Assembly: GCF_947331815.1 (NCBI RefSeq) | Contig: NZ_OX373462.1 | Span: forward strand, 979,376 to 1,043,375 | DNA length: 64,000 nt | Reading direction: 5' to 3' | Source: Cyanobacterium sp. uoEpiScrs1 | GTDB taxonomy: Bacteria > Cyanobacteriota > Cyanobacteriia > Cyanobacteriales > Microcystaceae | Part shown: positions 47,106 to 57,724 of the stretch, piece after piece | How the letters are laid out: the number at the start of each line of letters is the position of its first letter | How positions within the stretch are numbered: position 1 is the stretch's first letter | Position numbers and translations under genes: made by a program | Notes under the pieces: generated by a model | Databases searched by the model: none | What the model was told of the DNA's origin: nothing | Seen by the model: only the letters and a program-made list of their open reading frames with translations

Positions 47106-47717
47106 TTATTTAGAAGAGGAAGAACATTCAACTTTGATCGGGAGAATTTTTTGCACACAAAAGCCAAAAACAGTAAAATCTTGAATGATTTTTTCAGTTG
47201 TATAAGGTTCAATAATTAACCATTGTTGTTGAGGAGTTAGGAGAATATCAATGACTGCGATGGGGATTTGAACAAACAAATTACTTAATAAAAAACCTAT
47301 CGCCGAAATAAATAACCCTAGTATTCGCCATTGAGGTAGTGTAGCAACTGTTATTACTCCTAAGGGGGCGAGTAAATACAATTCCCATAGAATACCCAAC
47401 ATGGCAAATGCTACAATCACTGTCAAAATTCGGACGTTTCGAGTTTTTAACAACTTCAAAATCTTACGTTGTTCAACAGTCAAACTATCAGAAGAAAGAA
47501 AGATCAGCAAGATACTGAAAATATTAAAAGGTTTAGTCCACTGCATCAAAAAAATGGGGGCTATTCCAAATAATCCAACGATGAATAGTTCTAGCCAAAA
47601 TATAGGTAATGGCTCTCCTATTGCTAGTCCTAACCAAACTAATTGTAAACTTAAAGGAACAACAGCAATTCCGGCTAAATGAATCCATAAAAAAGGTTCT
47701 GAACGAAAATTATTCAT
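47106..47717 (-). CDS. Low-complexity-tail membrane protein
   Basis: A polytopic membrane protein of unknown function that follows infB in many cyanobacteria. From the ATG at 47717 it is 203 residues (NNFRSEPFLWIHLAGIAVVP), matching the beginning I know for this family; an ATG at 47774 would add 19 residues. About six hydrophobic segments are seen, with a polar loop in the middle (SSDSLTVEQRKILKLLKTRN). The C-terminus ends in Ser/Lys (VECSSSSK) after a soluble part (WLIIEPYTTEKIIQDFTVFG), short compared with the long low-complexity tails that gave the family its name. It is 75 bases after infB and probably co-transcribed. Confidence 0.75.
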   Translation of the reverse strand: MNNFRSEPFLWIHLAGIAVVPLSLQLVWLGLAIGEPLPIFWLELFIVGLFGIAPIFLMQWTKPFNIFSILLIFLSSDSLTVEQRKILKLLKTRNVRILTVIVAFAMLGILWELYLLAPLGVITVATLPQWRILGLFISAIGFLLSNLFVQIPIAVIDILLTPQQQWLIIEPYTTEKIIQDFTVFGFCVQKILPIKVECSSSSK

Positions 47718-47792
47718 CACACAAAAAATATAATCAGGACAAATCAAGCCCATAATTACTGATAGAACAGCCATTATGGGCTCTTTACTATT

Positions 47793-50700
47793 TTACTTTC
47801 CCGCTAATGTGCGACGTCTCATTACCATTTCATAAGCTTCAATGATATCCCCCACTTGCCAGTCACTGAACTTGTCGATTCCGATGCCACATTCATAACC
47901 GGCATTAACTTCACGAGCAAGTTCTTTAACCCGTTTTAGGGAATCGAGATTTCCTTGATAGACTACATTGTCGCCGCGCCGTACTCTGACAAAGCGGTTT
48001 CGTACTACCTTGCCAGACTGAACATAACAACCAGCTACTGCTCCTCGTCCCAGAGGAAAAACAGCCCGAACTTGAGCTTGTCCGAGGGTAGATTCCACTT
48101 CTTCAGGTTCAAGTAACCCTTCCATGGCCCCTTGAATATCATCAAGTAGTTTGTAGATAATATCGTACTCTCGAATATCTACCCCTTCATGATCGGCTGC
48201 TGCTCTAGAGCCACTAGCTAGGGTAGTATTAAACCCAATCACAACTGCACCACTTGCGGCCGCCAAATCTACATCGGTTTCGGTAATTTCCCCGGGGGCA
48301 GCCAGAAGAATTCGAATTTGAACTTCATCTTGAGGTAACTGTTCTAAAGAGCCAAGAATTGCCTCAACAGACCCTTGGACATCAGCTTTAATAATAAGAT
48401 TGAGTTCTTTCAATTCTCCTTCTTGAGCTTGAGCAGAAAGGGTACTGAGAGTAACACGACGAGAAGATGCGGCTTGTTGTAGACGGGTTTGACGTTGGTT
48501 AGCTGCTCCTTGTTCAGCTACGGTGCGAGCTTCTTTTTCACTGGCATAGACATCAAATTCATCTCCCGCTGAGGGAACATTATTAAGCCCGAGAACCTCA
48601 ACTGCAAATGAGGGAGAAGCGGCCTCTACTTTGGCTCCACGATCATCAATCATGGCACGAATTTTACCGAAGACTGAGCCAGCAACAATAGCATCTCCTA
48701 CCCGTAAAGTTCCATTTTGAATAAGGAGAGTGGCCACTGGACCCCTAGCACGGTCAAGGTTGGCCTCGATGACCGTCCCCTTAGCGAGGCGATTGGGGTT
48801 AGCTACCAATTCTTCTACTTCTGAAACCAGAATAATCATCTCTAAAAGATCATCAAGATTTTCCCCTTTGAGGGCACTGACAGGAACCATAATAGTCTCC
48901 CCTCCCCATTCTTCAGAGAGTAAACCTAATTCTGCTAATTCTTGTTTGATACGATCTGGATTAGCTTCAGGTTTATCAACTTTATTTATAGCCACTAATA
49001 AGGGAACTTTGGCTGCTTGAGCGTGACTAATAGCTTCTCTTGTTTGAGGTTGAACCCCATCATCGGCAGCTACTACTAAGATTGCAATATCTGTCACCTT
49101 AGCTCCGCGCGCCCGCATGGCGGTAAAGGCTTCGTGACCAGGGGTATCTAAAAAAACAATCTGTTCTGACTTTCCATTATGTTTAATATCTACATGGTAT
49201 GCCCCGATGTGTTGGGTAATTCCTCCAGCTTCTCCTTGAGCGACTTTGGTTTGGCGGATGGAGTCAAGTAAAGTAGTTTTTCCGTGATCAACATGTCCCA
49301 TAATAGTTACCACTGGGGGACGACGCTGAAGGTTTTCTAAGTCGTACTCATCAAGTATCTCCTTATCCTTAGTTGCTGCAGCTTTTACCTCAGGGATTTC
49401 CACTGCCACCCCTAATTCTTTTGTGACCAATTGGGCCGTTTCAATATCTAGCATTTGGGTAATATTGACTGCAATTCCCTTAGAAAAAAGATTTTTAATA
49501 ATTTCAGTTTCAGGAATTTGTAGCCTATTAGCGAGTTCTCTGACCGTCAAATTACTATCGAGAATGATAATTTCAGGACGTTGAATAACTTCCTGACGTT
49601 CACGGCGTTCTGTTTTCTGACGAGTTGTTGATCCCCCTCCCGTGTCGGGTTTGGGCATCGGTTTTTTAGGCTTACTAACAGCAGTGGGTTTTGTCTGAGA
49701 TTGAGGTTTAGGAGGACGAGCTGTGGAGAGACTTACAGTTAAAGGAATAGGGTTGAGCTCAGTTGTTGACTCGAAGTCCTCATCTTCTTCGTCCAGACGT
49801 TTATTCCGACGTTTAGCTTTGGCCGCTCCTTTGTTCTTTACCTTAGCTTCGCGTTCTTCCTCCTCTTCTTCCCATTTCTTCTGTTTTGAAAGACGCACTG
49901 ACGTGGGGCGTTTTAAAGTGGGTTTTGGTTTTGAATCCGTTTCAATAGCATCATCATCAACCACATCTGAATTATCAATTTCTTCAGACGGGGATTTTAT
50001 CGATGGAGCAATCAATTCAAGAGCTTTCTCTTTTAGTGTCCTCGTAACTTGCGGTCGCTGGAGATCCGGTTTAGCTTTAATTTTAGCTATTTTTTTATTA
50101 GGAATCAGAGTTTCAGAGGATTCTGTTTGCTGAGTTGGGACGGTAATTAATGAGAGTTTTTTCTGTGGCTCAACTCTGCCTGTTAGTTCAGGTTTAGAAG
50201 TGGGTTTCAAATCCGGCTTTTCAGAAGGAGATTTCTTGGATAATTGAACTGGAGGTTTAGATAATTGAGGGGGGTTGAGAAGAGTAGGGGCAGGTTCAGA
50301 TTTTTGGTTCTCTTGAACTAGAGAAGTTATAAGTTCTTCGGATAGTTTAGGTTTCTCAGTAGATTTTAGCTTTTCGCCAAGTGTAATAACTGTTTCCTCC
50401 TTATTTAATGCTTTTTGAGGTGATTCTTTGGAGAGTACTGAGGGGTGAGAAAGTTGTGGCTTAGCAGGTGGCCGAGGGGGAGCCACTAAAGTGGGAGAAG
50501 AATCCTGAGATTGTTTTGGGGCTTTGGTAGAGGAACTCTTACGGATTTGCCTATGATGAACAGCTAAAATTTGTTGTTTATTTTTTCCTTTGGGAGATTC
50601 TTTTTCTATTAGGTCAGTTGTCTGGCTAGCAACGTACTTACTCGCCATGGCTTTGATCCGTTCAGCTTGGGATTCACTAATCGTGCTACTGTGGCTCTTA

Positions 50701-50801
50701 ACAGGAATGTTAAGCTGGGTGCAAATTTCTAAGATATCTTTATTTTCTAGGTTTAACTCTTTCGATAGATCGTAAATTCTAACTTTTTGTGCGTTGTTCA
50801 T
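47793..50801 (-). CDS. infB: Translation initiation factor IF-2
   Basis: A GTPase that brings initiator tRNA to the 30S subunit, 1002 residues. The IF2-N motif begins the protein ([20 protein letters not shown]), then a long Pro/Lys/Glu-rich linker (about 70-400), a second IF2-N ([20 protein letters not shown]), and the G domain with G1 [13 protein letters not shown]3 [15 protein letters not shown] and G4 NKVDKPEAN. Domains II-IV end normally ([12 protein letters not shown]). Length and order match cyanobacterial IF-2. It follows ylxR by about 180 bases in the rimP-nusA-ylxR-infB order. Confidence 0.97.
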   Translation of the reverse strand: MNNAQKVRIYDLSKELNLENKDILEICTQLNIPVKSHSSTISESQAERIKAMASKYVASQTTDLIEKESPKGKNKQQILAVHHRQIRKSSSTKAPKQSQDSSPTLVAPPRPPAKPQLSHPSVLSKESPQKALNKEETVITLGEKLKSTEKPKLSEELITSLVQENQKSEPAPTLLNPPQLSKPPVQLSKKSPSEKPDLKPTSKPELTGRVEPQKKLSLITVPTQQTESSETLIPNKKIAKIKAKPDLQRPQVTRTLKEKALELIAPSIKSPSEEIDNSDVVDDDAIETDSKPKPTLKRPTSVRLSKQKKWEEEEEEREAKVKNKGAAKAKRRNKRLDEEDEDFESTTELNPIPLTVSLSTARPPKPQSQTKPTAVSKPKKPMPKPDTGGGSTTRQKTERRERQEVIQRPEIIILDSNLTVRELANRLQIPETEIIKNLFSKGIAVNITQMLDIETAQLVTKELGVAVEIPEVKAAATKDKEILDEYDLENLQRRPPVVTIMGHVDHGKTTLLDSIRQTKVAQGEAGGITQHIGAYHVDIKHNGKSEQIVFLDTPGHEAFTAMRARGAKVTDIAILVVAADDGVQPQTREAISHAQAAKVPLLVAINKVDKPEANPDRIKQELAELGLLSEEWGGETIMVPVSALKGENLDDLLEMIILVSEVEELVANPNRLAKGTVIEANLDRARGPVATLLIQNGTLRVGDAIVAGSVFGKIRAMIDDRGAKVEAASPSFAVEVLGLNNVPSAGDEFDVYASEKEARTVAEQGAANQRQTRLQQAASSRRVTLSTLSAQAQEGELKELNLIIKADVQGSVEAILGSLEQLPQDEVQIRILLAAPGEITETDVDLAAASGAVVIGFNTTLASGSRAAADHEGVDIREYDIIYKLLDDIQGAMEGLLEPEEVESTLGQAQVRAVFPLGRGAVAGCYVQSGKVVRNRFVRVRRGDNVVYQGNLDSLKRVKELAREVNAGYECGIGIDKFSDWQVGDIIEAYEMVMRRRTLAGK

Positions 50802-50982
50802 CCACTATTCCCTTGACTAGGTTTGTGTTGGTTTAAAGACTTGGACCCTTGACTTTTAAGCAACGGGCAAGTTCTGCTTTTGATCAGTTCCATCTGACTG
50901 CAATCATGATGACTTGAAAAATGATCCTACTCCTATGCTAACGACCAAAGACATCGAGACGCATCCCTAATAACTTAAAATA

Positions 50983-51273
50983 TTAGGAATTGGGAGGTTT
51001 AGTTGATATAGACTCGGCGTTATTTAGTCTATGCCAACGATTCCACAGGGTTCGGTAAATGTTATCAGGTATATTAGTCCTAAGCACTTTGCCCAAACGG
51101 TTCTTTTTACTGGCGTTGTACAAGCAACTTTCATGAGGACAGATATAAGCAGATCTTCCCATTCCCTTATCTAATTGTACCTGTCGAGATGAATGAACTC
51201 GAACAATGCGCCAAAATGTCTGTTTCGGTGCTATCTTTCGACAACTAATACAACGTCGATAATTGGGCTGCAT
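50983..51273 (-). CDS. ylxR: YlxR-family RNA-binding protein
   Basis: 96 residues with the family blocks CISCRKIAPKQTFWRIVRV and GMGRSAYICPHESCLYNASK followed by NRLGKVLR. YlxR/RnpM proteins bind RNA; in Bacillus a member modulates RNase P. It sits between nusA (34 bases upstream) and infB, the standard place. Confidence 0.9.
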   Translation of the reverse strand: MQPNYRRCISCRKIAPKQTFWRIVRVHSSRQVQLDKGMGRSAYICPHESCLYNASKKNRLGKVLRTNIPDNIYRTLWNRWHRLNNAESISTKPPNS

Positions 51274-51306
51274 AACTAATACAATAATTATTTACTTTTC
51301 TAAGAT

Positions 51307-52533
51307 TCAATATTTAAATACAAGATCAGTTCCGCCATCGTCATTTTCGTTATTTAAAAGCTCTAACTTATCAGAAGATGGCTGTTCTTTGTTAATTTCC
51401 ATCTGATAGGTGGCTGTATCTTTGATGTCTATTTTCCACCCAGTTAAACGGGCAGCTAAACGGACATTTTGACCCTCTTTACCAATAGCCAAACTTAATT
51501 GGTCTTCAGCAACTAAGACTAGAGCATGGCGTTCATCAGGGTTAATTAAAACCACCTGATCTACTCGAGCTGGACTGAGAGCATTGGCAATATACGTGGC
51601 AGGATCGGGAGACCAACGAATCACATCAATCTTTTCCCCGCGTAGTTCGTTGACAACTGCTTGAATTCGAGAGCCTCTAGCTCCAATGCAAGCTCCTACA
51701 GGATCTACATCTCGTTCTAGGGTATCTACCGCAATTTTAGTTCTTGGTCCGACATAGCGAGAAGGAGGATTGGCTTCACGGGAAACAGCCACAATCCGCA
51801 CGATTTCTTCGTCTATTTCAGGGACTTCCACAGTAAATAGATCTACAACTAAGCCGGCTGCTGAACGCGAAACGATTAATTGGGGTCCACGATGAGAACC
51901 TTCTCGAACTTTTTTAAGGATGACCTTAAAACTAGAATTAGCGCGATAATTGTCGTTAGGTAACTGTTCTCGTTTTGGTAAAACCGCTTCCACTTCGGGT
52001 TGACTAAAAGTACTTTGAACGGCAACTATCGCATCCTGGCGTTCAAAACGTAAGGATCTTGCATTCAAAACTGTTCCTTCAAGATCATTGAATTCTTCTT
52101 GGATAAGTTTACGCTGTTGATCTCGTAATTTTTGTAAAAGGACTTGTTTGGTTTGAATAGCCGCCATGCGCCCGAAATCTTTTTGATTGGGGGTCACATC
52201 TAGAACTACTTCATCTCCCAATTGGGCTTCCGAGGCAACTTCTTGGACTTCTTTCAGAGAAATATAATGGTCTGTGTTTTCAACTATCTCCATAATTCTC
52301 TTAGTAGAGAGGACACGAAACCCTTCTTCTTCAATATCAAGTTCTATTTCAAAGTTGTCAAAATACTCGTCATGGAATTGCTGACGATCTAGACTTTGAG
52401 AACGACGATAACGCTCATATCCTTTGAGTAAGGCTTCTCGCAAGGCTTCTTGAACGGCAGATTTTGGAAGGTTGTGCTGTTGGCTGATTTCATCAATCAT
52501 TGTAGCCAGACCGGGTAAGCTAATAAGGGACAT
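51307..52533 (-). CDS. nusA: Transcription termination/antitermination factor NusA
   Basis: It binds RNA polymerase and nascent RNA, affecting pausing and termination. The 408 residues have the N-terminal domain (IDEISQQHNLPKSAVQEALR), an S1 region (GSHRGPQLIVSRSAAGLVVD lies at its end) and two KH domains (VGACIGARGSRIQAVVNELR, LSLAIGKEGQNVRLAARLTG). The acidic repeats of the E. coli C-terminus are absent, as in other cyanobacteria. Two ATGs, 52539 and 52533, are in frame. GGAGG lies 3 bases from the first but 9 from the second, so the second is chosen. Confidence 0.95.
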   Translation of the reverse strand: MSLISLPGLATMIDEISQQHNLPKSAVQEALREALLKGYERYRRSQSLDRQQFHDEYFDNFEIELDIEEEGFRVLSTKRIMEIVENTDHYISLKEVQEVASEAQLGDEVVLDVTPNQKDFGRMAAIQTKQVLLQKLRDQQRKLIQEEFNDLEGTVLNARSLRFERQDAIVAVQSTFSQPEVEAVLPKREQLPNDNYRANSSFKVILKKVREGSHRGPQLIVSRSAAGLVVDLFTVEVPEIDEEIVRIVAVSREANPPSRYVGPRTKIAVDTLERDVDPVGACIGARGSRIQAVVNELRGEKIDVIRWSPDPATYIANALSPARVDQVVLINPDERHALVLVAEDQLSLAIGKEGQNVRLAARLTGWKIDIKDTATYQMEINKEQPSSDKLELLNNENDDGGTDLVFKY

Positions 52534-52542
52534 GGTCATGGA

Positions 52543-52547
52543 CCTCC
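52543..52547 (-). promoter_or_regulatory. Shine-Dalgarno of nusA
   Basis: GGAGG on the minus strand, 9 bases before the ATG at 52533 and only 3 before the ATG at 52539. The spacing favours the downstream start. Confidence 0.7.
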
Positions 52548-52571
52548 TTGACTTAAAGATATAGGGTTTGG

Positions 52572-53033
52572 TTAGGGATGGTCATCAAGTTTAATTATGG
52601 CAATCAAGTTCCGAGGAATTATGATTGCCCGTCCTTTCCTATTTAGATGAACGCTCTCCTTGTCTCGTTTTTGTAGTTTGCCTCGCCATTCTTTTTGATT
52701 TAGGTACGGGGCATGAGTTATGACAACAACAGCAAATCCTTTGAATGAGATAAAATCACGATCACTAGTTAGATGTCGAGAAACCCCTGGACTAGAAATT
52801 TCTAGGACATAGGAACCAGAAATGACCTGGTACTCATCAAGAGTAGTTTCTAAGGCTCGACTTACCTCTTCACAATCATTTAAACTGGTGTTTCCTTGTG
52901 AGTTACGAATATCTATACGCAACACGGGTGGTCGCTTATTGGTTTGGAAAACAATACCAACGACTTCTAGTCCGAGATTTTTGGCTATAGAGTTAGCTAT
53001 TTCGGTAATTTGTGAGATTACAGAGTTATTCAT
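52572..53033 (-). CDS. rimP: Ribosome maturation factor RimP
   Basis: An assembly factor for the 30S subunit, 153 residues. Blocks include LGLEVVGIVFQTNKRPPVLR, the SLNDCEEVSRALETTLDEYQ region, and YVLEISSPGVSRHLTSDRDF, the family's most conserved part. The SH3-like C-terminal domain (WRGKLQKRDKESVHL) is present. It is the first gene of the nusA-infB operon; the promoter should be within the ~150 bases upstream. Confidence 0.94.
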   Translation of the reverse strand: MNNSVISQITEIANSIAKNLGLEVVGIVFQTNKRPPVLRIDIRNSQGNTSLNDCEEVSRALETTLDEYQVISGSYVLEISSPGVSRHLTSDRDFISFKGFAVVVITHAPYLNQKEWRGKLQKRDKESVHLNRKGRAIIIPRNLIAIIKLDDHP

Positions 53034-54229
53034 TGCGACTTAGACACTAAAAAAAGCGGGTTGTAGCCCACTTCCTTTGAACGTCAGTAATTGGGAAGGG
53101 TTGTAAAAGGTACCATAATTACCTGTCCTGATCTACATAGTTTAGCAAACTTTTAGTCCCTTTTTTTCTAGTCTGGAATTAGGTATATTTTGAAATATTT
53201 GAAAAGTTTATATTTACTGCTAGTGAGTTTAGCTTCTAGGAAATACTAATTTATTTTAAAATTTATTCAATATCTTCAAACAAAAGTTGTCTAAATATGA
53301 CTAATCTCAAGTTTTTTGCTGACTATTACAAAATTGATGTCTATATTAATCTTATACTTTTTCAGTATACATCGTCTCTTATCAGGTATAATATTGAACT
53401 TCATCATTTTAATTAAAAACAAATATATTAGTTGATCTTAATCATAGATACTTGATTTACTTATTTTAGTTTCTTTTGTCTTAATAGAAGCTAATTTATT
53501 AAATGATGTCTGTTATACCAACTTAATTTTATATTGTTTATAGCAAGGTTAAATATTTATTTAAAACGCTCTCTACTTTACTTTTTAAATAAATATGGTT
53601 AGTTTATTATTGCGATTTAATTTTACTCATAAAAAATACTATTTCTGTTGTTTTTGGAAATACGATTATTTTTTAAATAGTATTTAATTTAAAATCAATA
53701 AGCATAAAAATATCCAGTATTATTTATAGGATAGCAATATTACTATTAAAATTATTCACAATTTTTATGTATTATTTGATCAGTAAAATTAGGTTTGCTA
53801 TTTATCGCTTAATATATTGCTAACGTAAAAATTATTTATTTGTCTTTTTTATTGGTTAGGCTTGTTAAAATTATTCTCTTTAGTTGTTTTAAAAAAGTAT
53901 TGTATGTGTACAGTTTATAATTTTGAACAGATATGTAATGTTTTTAAGCATAATCTATAAATATCCCAATAAAAGTATCAAAGCTAGTTAGTCTTACTTT
54001 ATTTGATCAAAAATCATAAGTCATTTTAAGCTAAATTAATTTAATTGTTTAATTTGTTTTTTGATTTTTTAGATAAATCATTACATATGTATACTTCTAT
54101 TATATTTTATATAGTGTTCAAAATACTATAACTTTAAAAGTTATAGTATTTTGTTTATCTTAGAGAGCAGATATTCTTCGGTAACTTATAATAGTAGTGT
54201 TATTATTACTTTCAGCTACTAACATTTTT
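53034..54229. other. 1.2-kb gap between divergent genes
   Basis: No coding frame is supported. Promoters for the rimP operon (left end) and the AAA/WD40 gene (right end) must be here. A perfect 16-bp hairpin (54119-54153) lies directly upstream of the AAA/WD40 start. Confidence 0.5.
54119..54153 (+). terminator. Perfect 16-bp hairpin just before the AAA/WD40 gene
   Basis: caaaatactataactt (54119-54134) pairs exactly with 54138-54153 around 3 bases, and T-rich sequence (ttttgtttatctt) follows on the plus strand. It resembles a terminator but no gene ends upstream. Standing 77 bases before the likely start codon it could be an attenuator or a block to read-through. Confidence 0.5.
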
Positions 54230-57200
54230 ATGCAAGATAAAAATATCTATAATAGAAAAAAATATGAATACAAAGCAGGTGGTAGTCTCTCTTTTGGGCA
54301 TCCAACTTATGGAGAACGTACAGCAGATAAGGACCTATTAGAGGCGTTAAGAGCCGGGAAATTTTGTTATGTTTTTAACAGTCGTCAGATGGGAAAATCT
54401 AGTCTTAGAGTTCATATAATGCATCAACTTCAAGCAGAGGGGATGACTTGTGCTTCGGTAGATATCACCAGTTTAGGAAGTGATATTAGTCAGCAACAAT
54501 GGTACAGTGGAATCATAACTCAATTATTTTTAGGATTTAATTTAGCTAAACAAGTCAATTTAAAGACTTGGCTAAAAGAAAAAAAAGATTTATCGGGAGT
54601 TCAAAAATTTGTTCTTTTCTTGGAAGAAGTGCTTTTAGTCTATTGTCCGGCAGGTAAAAAATATATTTTTATTGATGAAATCGATAAAGTTATCAGCCTT
54701 GACTTTTCTCTTGATGATTTTTTTACTTTAATTAGATTTTGTTACAATCAACGAGCAGAAAATCAAAAATTTAATGAGATTGTTTTTGCATTGTTTGGAG
54801 TGGCTACTCCTTCAGATTTGATACGTGATAAAACTCAAACACCGTTTAACATTGGACAACCTATTGAACTAACAGGATTTACCTTAGAAGAAGTTAACCC
54901 ATTAATTCCTGGATTAAGTCCTATTACAGATTCTCCAAAAAAAGTTTTAAAAGCAATATTAAGTTGGACAGGAGGACAACCCTTTTTGACACAAAAACTA
55001 TGTCAATTACTTTTAAAAAAAGTAAATATTATCGATTCTGGAAAAGAAGATGAAGTTATCGCCAGTATTGTACAGCAATTTATTATAACAAATTGGGAAT
55101 TTCAAGATGAGCCAGTTCACTTAAAAACAATCCGTGATCGTATTCTTGTTAATGAAAAACAAACCGGTAAGCTGTTAGGATTATATCAAAAAATTTTAAA
55201 TAATAACTCAATTGAAGCCAATGATAGTCCGGAACAAACGGAACTACGCTTATCTGGATTAGTAGTTAAGTGTAATAATAAACTTATTATTTATAATAAA
55301 ATTTATCAAGAAGTTTTTAATTCAAAATGGGTCAGCAAAGAACTAGAAAAAATTCGTCCTTATTCAGAGACGATTACCGCTTGGATTAACTCGCACTATC
55401 AAGATAATTCTCGTTTATTGCGTGGACAAGCTCTCAAAGATGCTTTGAAGTGGGCAATGGATAAAAACCTTAGTAATATTGATTATCAATTTTTAACGGC
55501 AAGTCAGAATTTAGATAAACAGGAGGCAGAAACTAACTTGGTAGCTGAAAAAAAAGCTAATGAGATTCTAACACAAGCAAATAAAAAAGCTCAAAGAATG
55601 ATACGTTTTGGAGTTGCTATTTTATTTTTTTCTTTAGTAGGAGCAATCATTTTCTTTGCCCAAGCAAGATTAGCAATTCAAAAACAAAAGGAAGCTCAAC
55701 AAGGAACTCAATTAGAACAAACAGGGAATAGTGCATGGAGACGATTTAAATTCGAACAAATTGAGGGATTATTATCAGCAATGGAAGGTGTACAGCAATT
55801 AAGAACTATTGTAAAAGATAAACGAATACTACAAGATTATCCCGCTACTAGTCCAATTTTAGCCCTGGAACAGATTCTTGATCAAATTCATGAAAAAAAT
55901 AAATTAATTGGTCATCAAGATGCCGTCAATAGTGTTAGTTTTAACCCCAATGGACAATTAATAGCTACCTCATCGAGTGATGGAACTATCCGTTTTTGGG
56001 ACTGGCAAGGCCGAGAGCAATTGGTCATAAATAATCATCAAGGAAATATATATCGTGTAGCCTTTAGTCCTGATGGTCAAAATATAGCCACTGCCTCTCA
56101 AGATGACACGGCAAAAATTTGGACTTTACAGGGAGAGAAATTGGCAACCTTGAAAGGTCATAAGTCATCAGTTTATAGTGTTAGCTTTAGTCCTAACGGA
56201 AAACGTTTAGTGACAACTTCCAGAGATTATACAGCCAGAGTTTGGGATCTCCAAGGACGACAACTAGCAATTTTAAAAGGTCATCAAAAATCTATTGACC
56301 ACGGAATATTTGACCCAAAAGGACAACGTATTGCCACCGCGTCACGGGATGGAACTGTTAGATTATGGGATAATCAGGGGAATCTTTTAAAGACGCTGAA
56401 AGACGATGTGAACTCTTTCTACAGCGTTAATTTTAGTCCTGACGGACAACGACTAGCTGCCTCGGCAAAGGATGGAACTGTCAGAATTTGGGATAATCAA
56501 GGAAAATTGATTTTAACCTTAAAAGGACATCAGGAATTAGTTAAAAATGTAACTTATAGTAAAGATGGCAAATGGATAGTGACAGGTTCAAGTGATGGGA
56601 CCGCTAGGGTATGGGACAGCCAAGGGGAAGAAACGATGGTTTTTCATGGACACCAAGACCCCATTTACGATATTGCCATCAGCGATGATAGTCAAAGGTT
56701 GGCTACTGCGTCCAGTGATGGAACAGTAAAGCTTTGGTCTATGACTTCCCCTATGACTAATAGTTTTAAAACTATTGAGAATTATGTTACAGCCGTTAGT
56801 TTTTCTTCTGATAGTCAGCTATTAGCGATTGCGGCTGAAAATGGACATGTTTATCTTTGGAATTTATACGGTAAACAGGTACGAAAATTTCAAGCCCATA
56901 ATAGTGGTATTAATAGTATAAAGTTTAGCCAAGATGGTCGTACACTAGTGACTGCCGACAACAATGGTCGTGTTAAATTATGGAACTTACAAGGCAAACT
57001 GCTGAGCGAATTATTTGATAATTCGCTCAGGGTTTATAGTGTTACTTTAAGTCCTGACAGTCAATTATTAGCAATAGCTACTCGTTCAGGAGAAATTTGG
57101 TTGTGGAATGTTAAAGGTACATCTCCAAAGTTAATTAGTAAATTCACTGCTCATAATGAAACTATCCATCACATTAGTTTTAGTCCAAATGCTCAAATAT

Positions 57201-57724
57201 TAGGCACTGCGTCTGGAGATAAAACAGCTAAATTATGGGATTTACAAGGGAATTTACAACAGTTATTCTTGGGGCATCAAGATCAAATAAATTGGCTAAA
57301 TTTTAGTCCAAATGGTCAATATTTATTGACTGCTTCTAAGGATAGCACTGCTAAATTGTGGAAGACAGATGGCAATCTATTAAAAACATTTAAAAGTGAT
57401 CTTTTCCCCATTTCCAGCGCAAGTTTTAGTCCTGATACTAATTATTTAGCGACTGCTTCGAGCGATGGAACTATCAGGTTATGGGATATTAAAGGGAACC
57501 TTCATGCCAGAATAAAAAGCTATCAGCAGCCTATAGGGGGACTTACATTTAGTCATAACAGTCAACAAATCATAACAGTTGCGAGGAATGGTATTGTAAA
57601 AGTATGGCCAGTACAAAAAGAATTTATTCGTTTAGAAAATCTGCTAACTCAAGGATGTAAATGGTTAGAAGATTATTTTGTTACCCGTGCTAAAGAAAAA
57701 GTTAAGCTAAAAATATGTAAATAA
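54230..57724 (+). CDS. AAA-like (AAA_35) ATPase fused to 14 WD40 repeats
   Basis: A STAND-like architecture of 1164 residues from the ATG at 54230 (a GTG at 54197 is in frame but adds an unlikely LLLLSATN leader). The ATPase has Walker A around Lys56 (SRQMGKSSLR), Walker B YIFIDEIDKV (Asp149/Glu150), and the FNIGQPIELTGFTLEEV and WTGGQPFLTQKL blocks. A helical segment follows, then one membrane span at about 457-480. From residue 562 there are 14 WD40 repeats with DGTxRxWD signatures (two seven-blade propellers' worth). The propellers probably sense a ligand or partner and gate the ATPase. The function is unknown; such genes are common in cyanobacteria, and some STAND proteins elsewhere act in signalling or phage defence. 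No associated effector gene is adjacent. Confidence 0.85.
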   Translation: MQDKNIYNRKKYEYKAGGSLSFGHPTYGERTADKDLLEALRAGKFCYVFNSRQMGKSSLRVHIMHQLQAEGMTCASVDITSLGSDISQQQWYSGIITQLFLGFNLAKQVNLKTWLKEKKDLSGVQKFVLFLEEVLLVYCPAGKKYIFIDEIDKVISLDFSLDDFFTLIRFCYNQRAENQKFNEIVFALFGVATPSDLIRDKTQTPFNIGQPIELTGFTLEEVNPLIPGLSPITDSPKKVLKAILSWTGGQPFLTQKLCQLLLKKVNIIDSGKEDEVIASIVQQFIITNWEFQDEPVHLKTIRDRILVNEKQTGKLLGLYQKILNNNSIEANDSPEQTELRLSGLVVKCNNKLIIYNKIYQEVFNSKWVSKELEKIRPYSETITAWINSHYQDNSRLLRGQALKDALKWAMDKNLSNIDYQFLTASQNLDKQEAETNLVAEKKANEILTQANKKAQRMIRFGVAILFFSLVGAIIFFAQARLAIQKQKEAQQGTQLEQTGNSAWRRFKFEQIEGLLSAMEGVQQLRTIVKDKRILQDYPATSPILALEQILDQIHEKNKLIGHQDAVNSVSFNPNGQLIATSSSDGTIRFWDWQGREQLVINNHQGNIYRVAFSPDGQNIATASQDDTAKIWTLQGEKLATLKGHKSSVYSVSFSPNGKRLVTTSRDYTARVWDLQGRQLAILKGHQKSIDHGIFDPKGQRIATASRDGTVRLWDNQGNLLKTLKDDVNSFYSVNFSPDGQRLAASAKDGTVRIWDNQGKLILTLKGHQELVKNVTYSKDGKWIVTGSSDGTARVWDSQGEETMVFHGHQDPIYDIAISDDSQRLATASSDGTVKLWSMTSPMTNSFKTIENYVTAVSFSSDSQLLAIAAENGHVYLWNLYGKQVRKFQAHNSGINSIKFSQDGRTLVTADNNGRVKLWNLQGKLLSELFDNSLRVYSVTLSPDSQLLAIATRSGEIWLWNVKGTSPKLISKFTAHNETIHHISFSPNAQILGTASGDKTAKLWDLQGNLQQLFLGHQDQINWLNFSPNGQYLLTASKDSTAKLWKTDGNLLKTFKSDLFPISSASFSPDTNYLATASSDGTIRLWDIKGNLHARIKSYQQPIGGLTFSHNSQQIITVARNGIVKVWPVQKEFIRLENLLTQGCKWLEDYFVTRAKEKVKLKICK

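Noticed and set aside
49723-50133. 136-codon serine-rich frame opposite infB
   Set aside because: Shadow of the Lys/Glu/Pro-rich IF-2 linker on the opposite strand.
54230-57724. Anti-phage defence island around the AAA/WD40 gene
   Set aside because: No nuclease, protease effector, integrase or transposase is adjacent; the gene stands alone, so a defence label is not supported.
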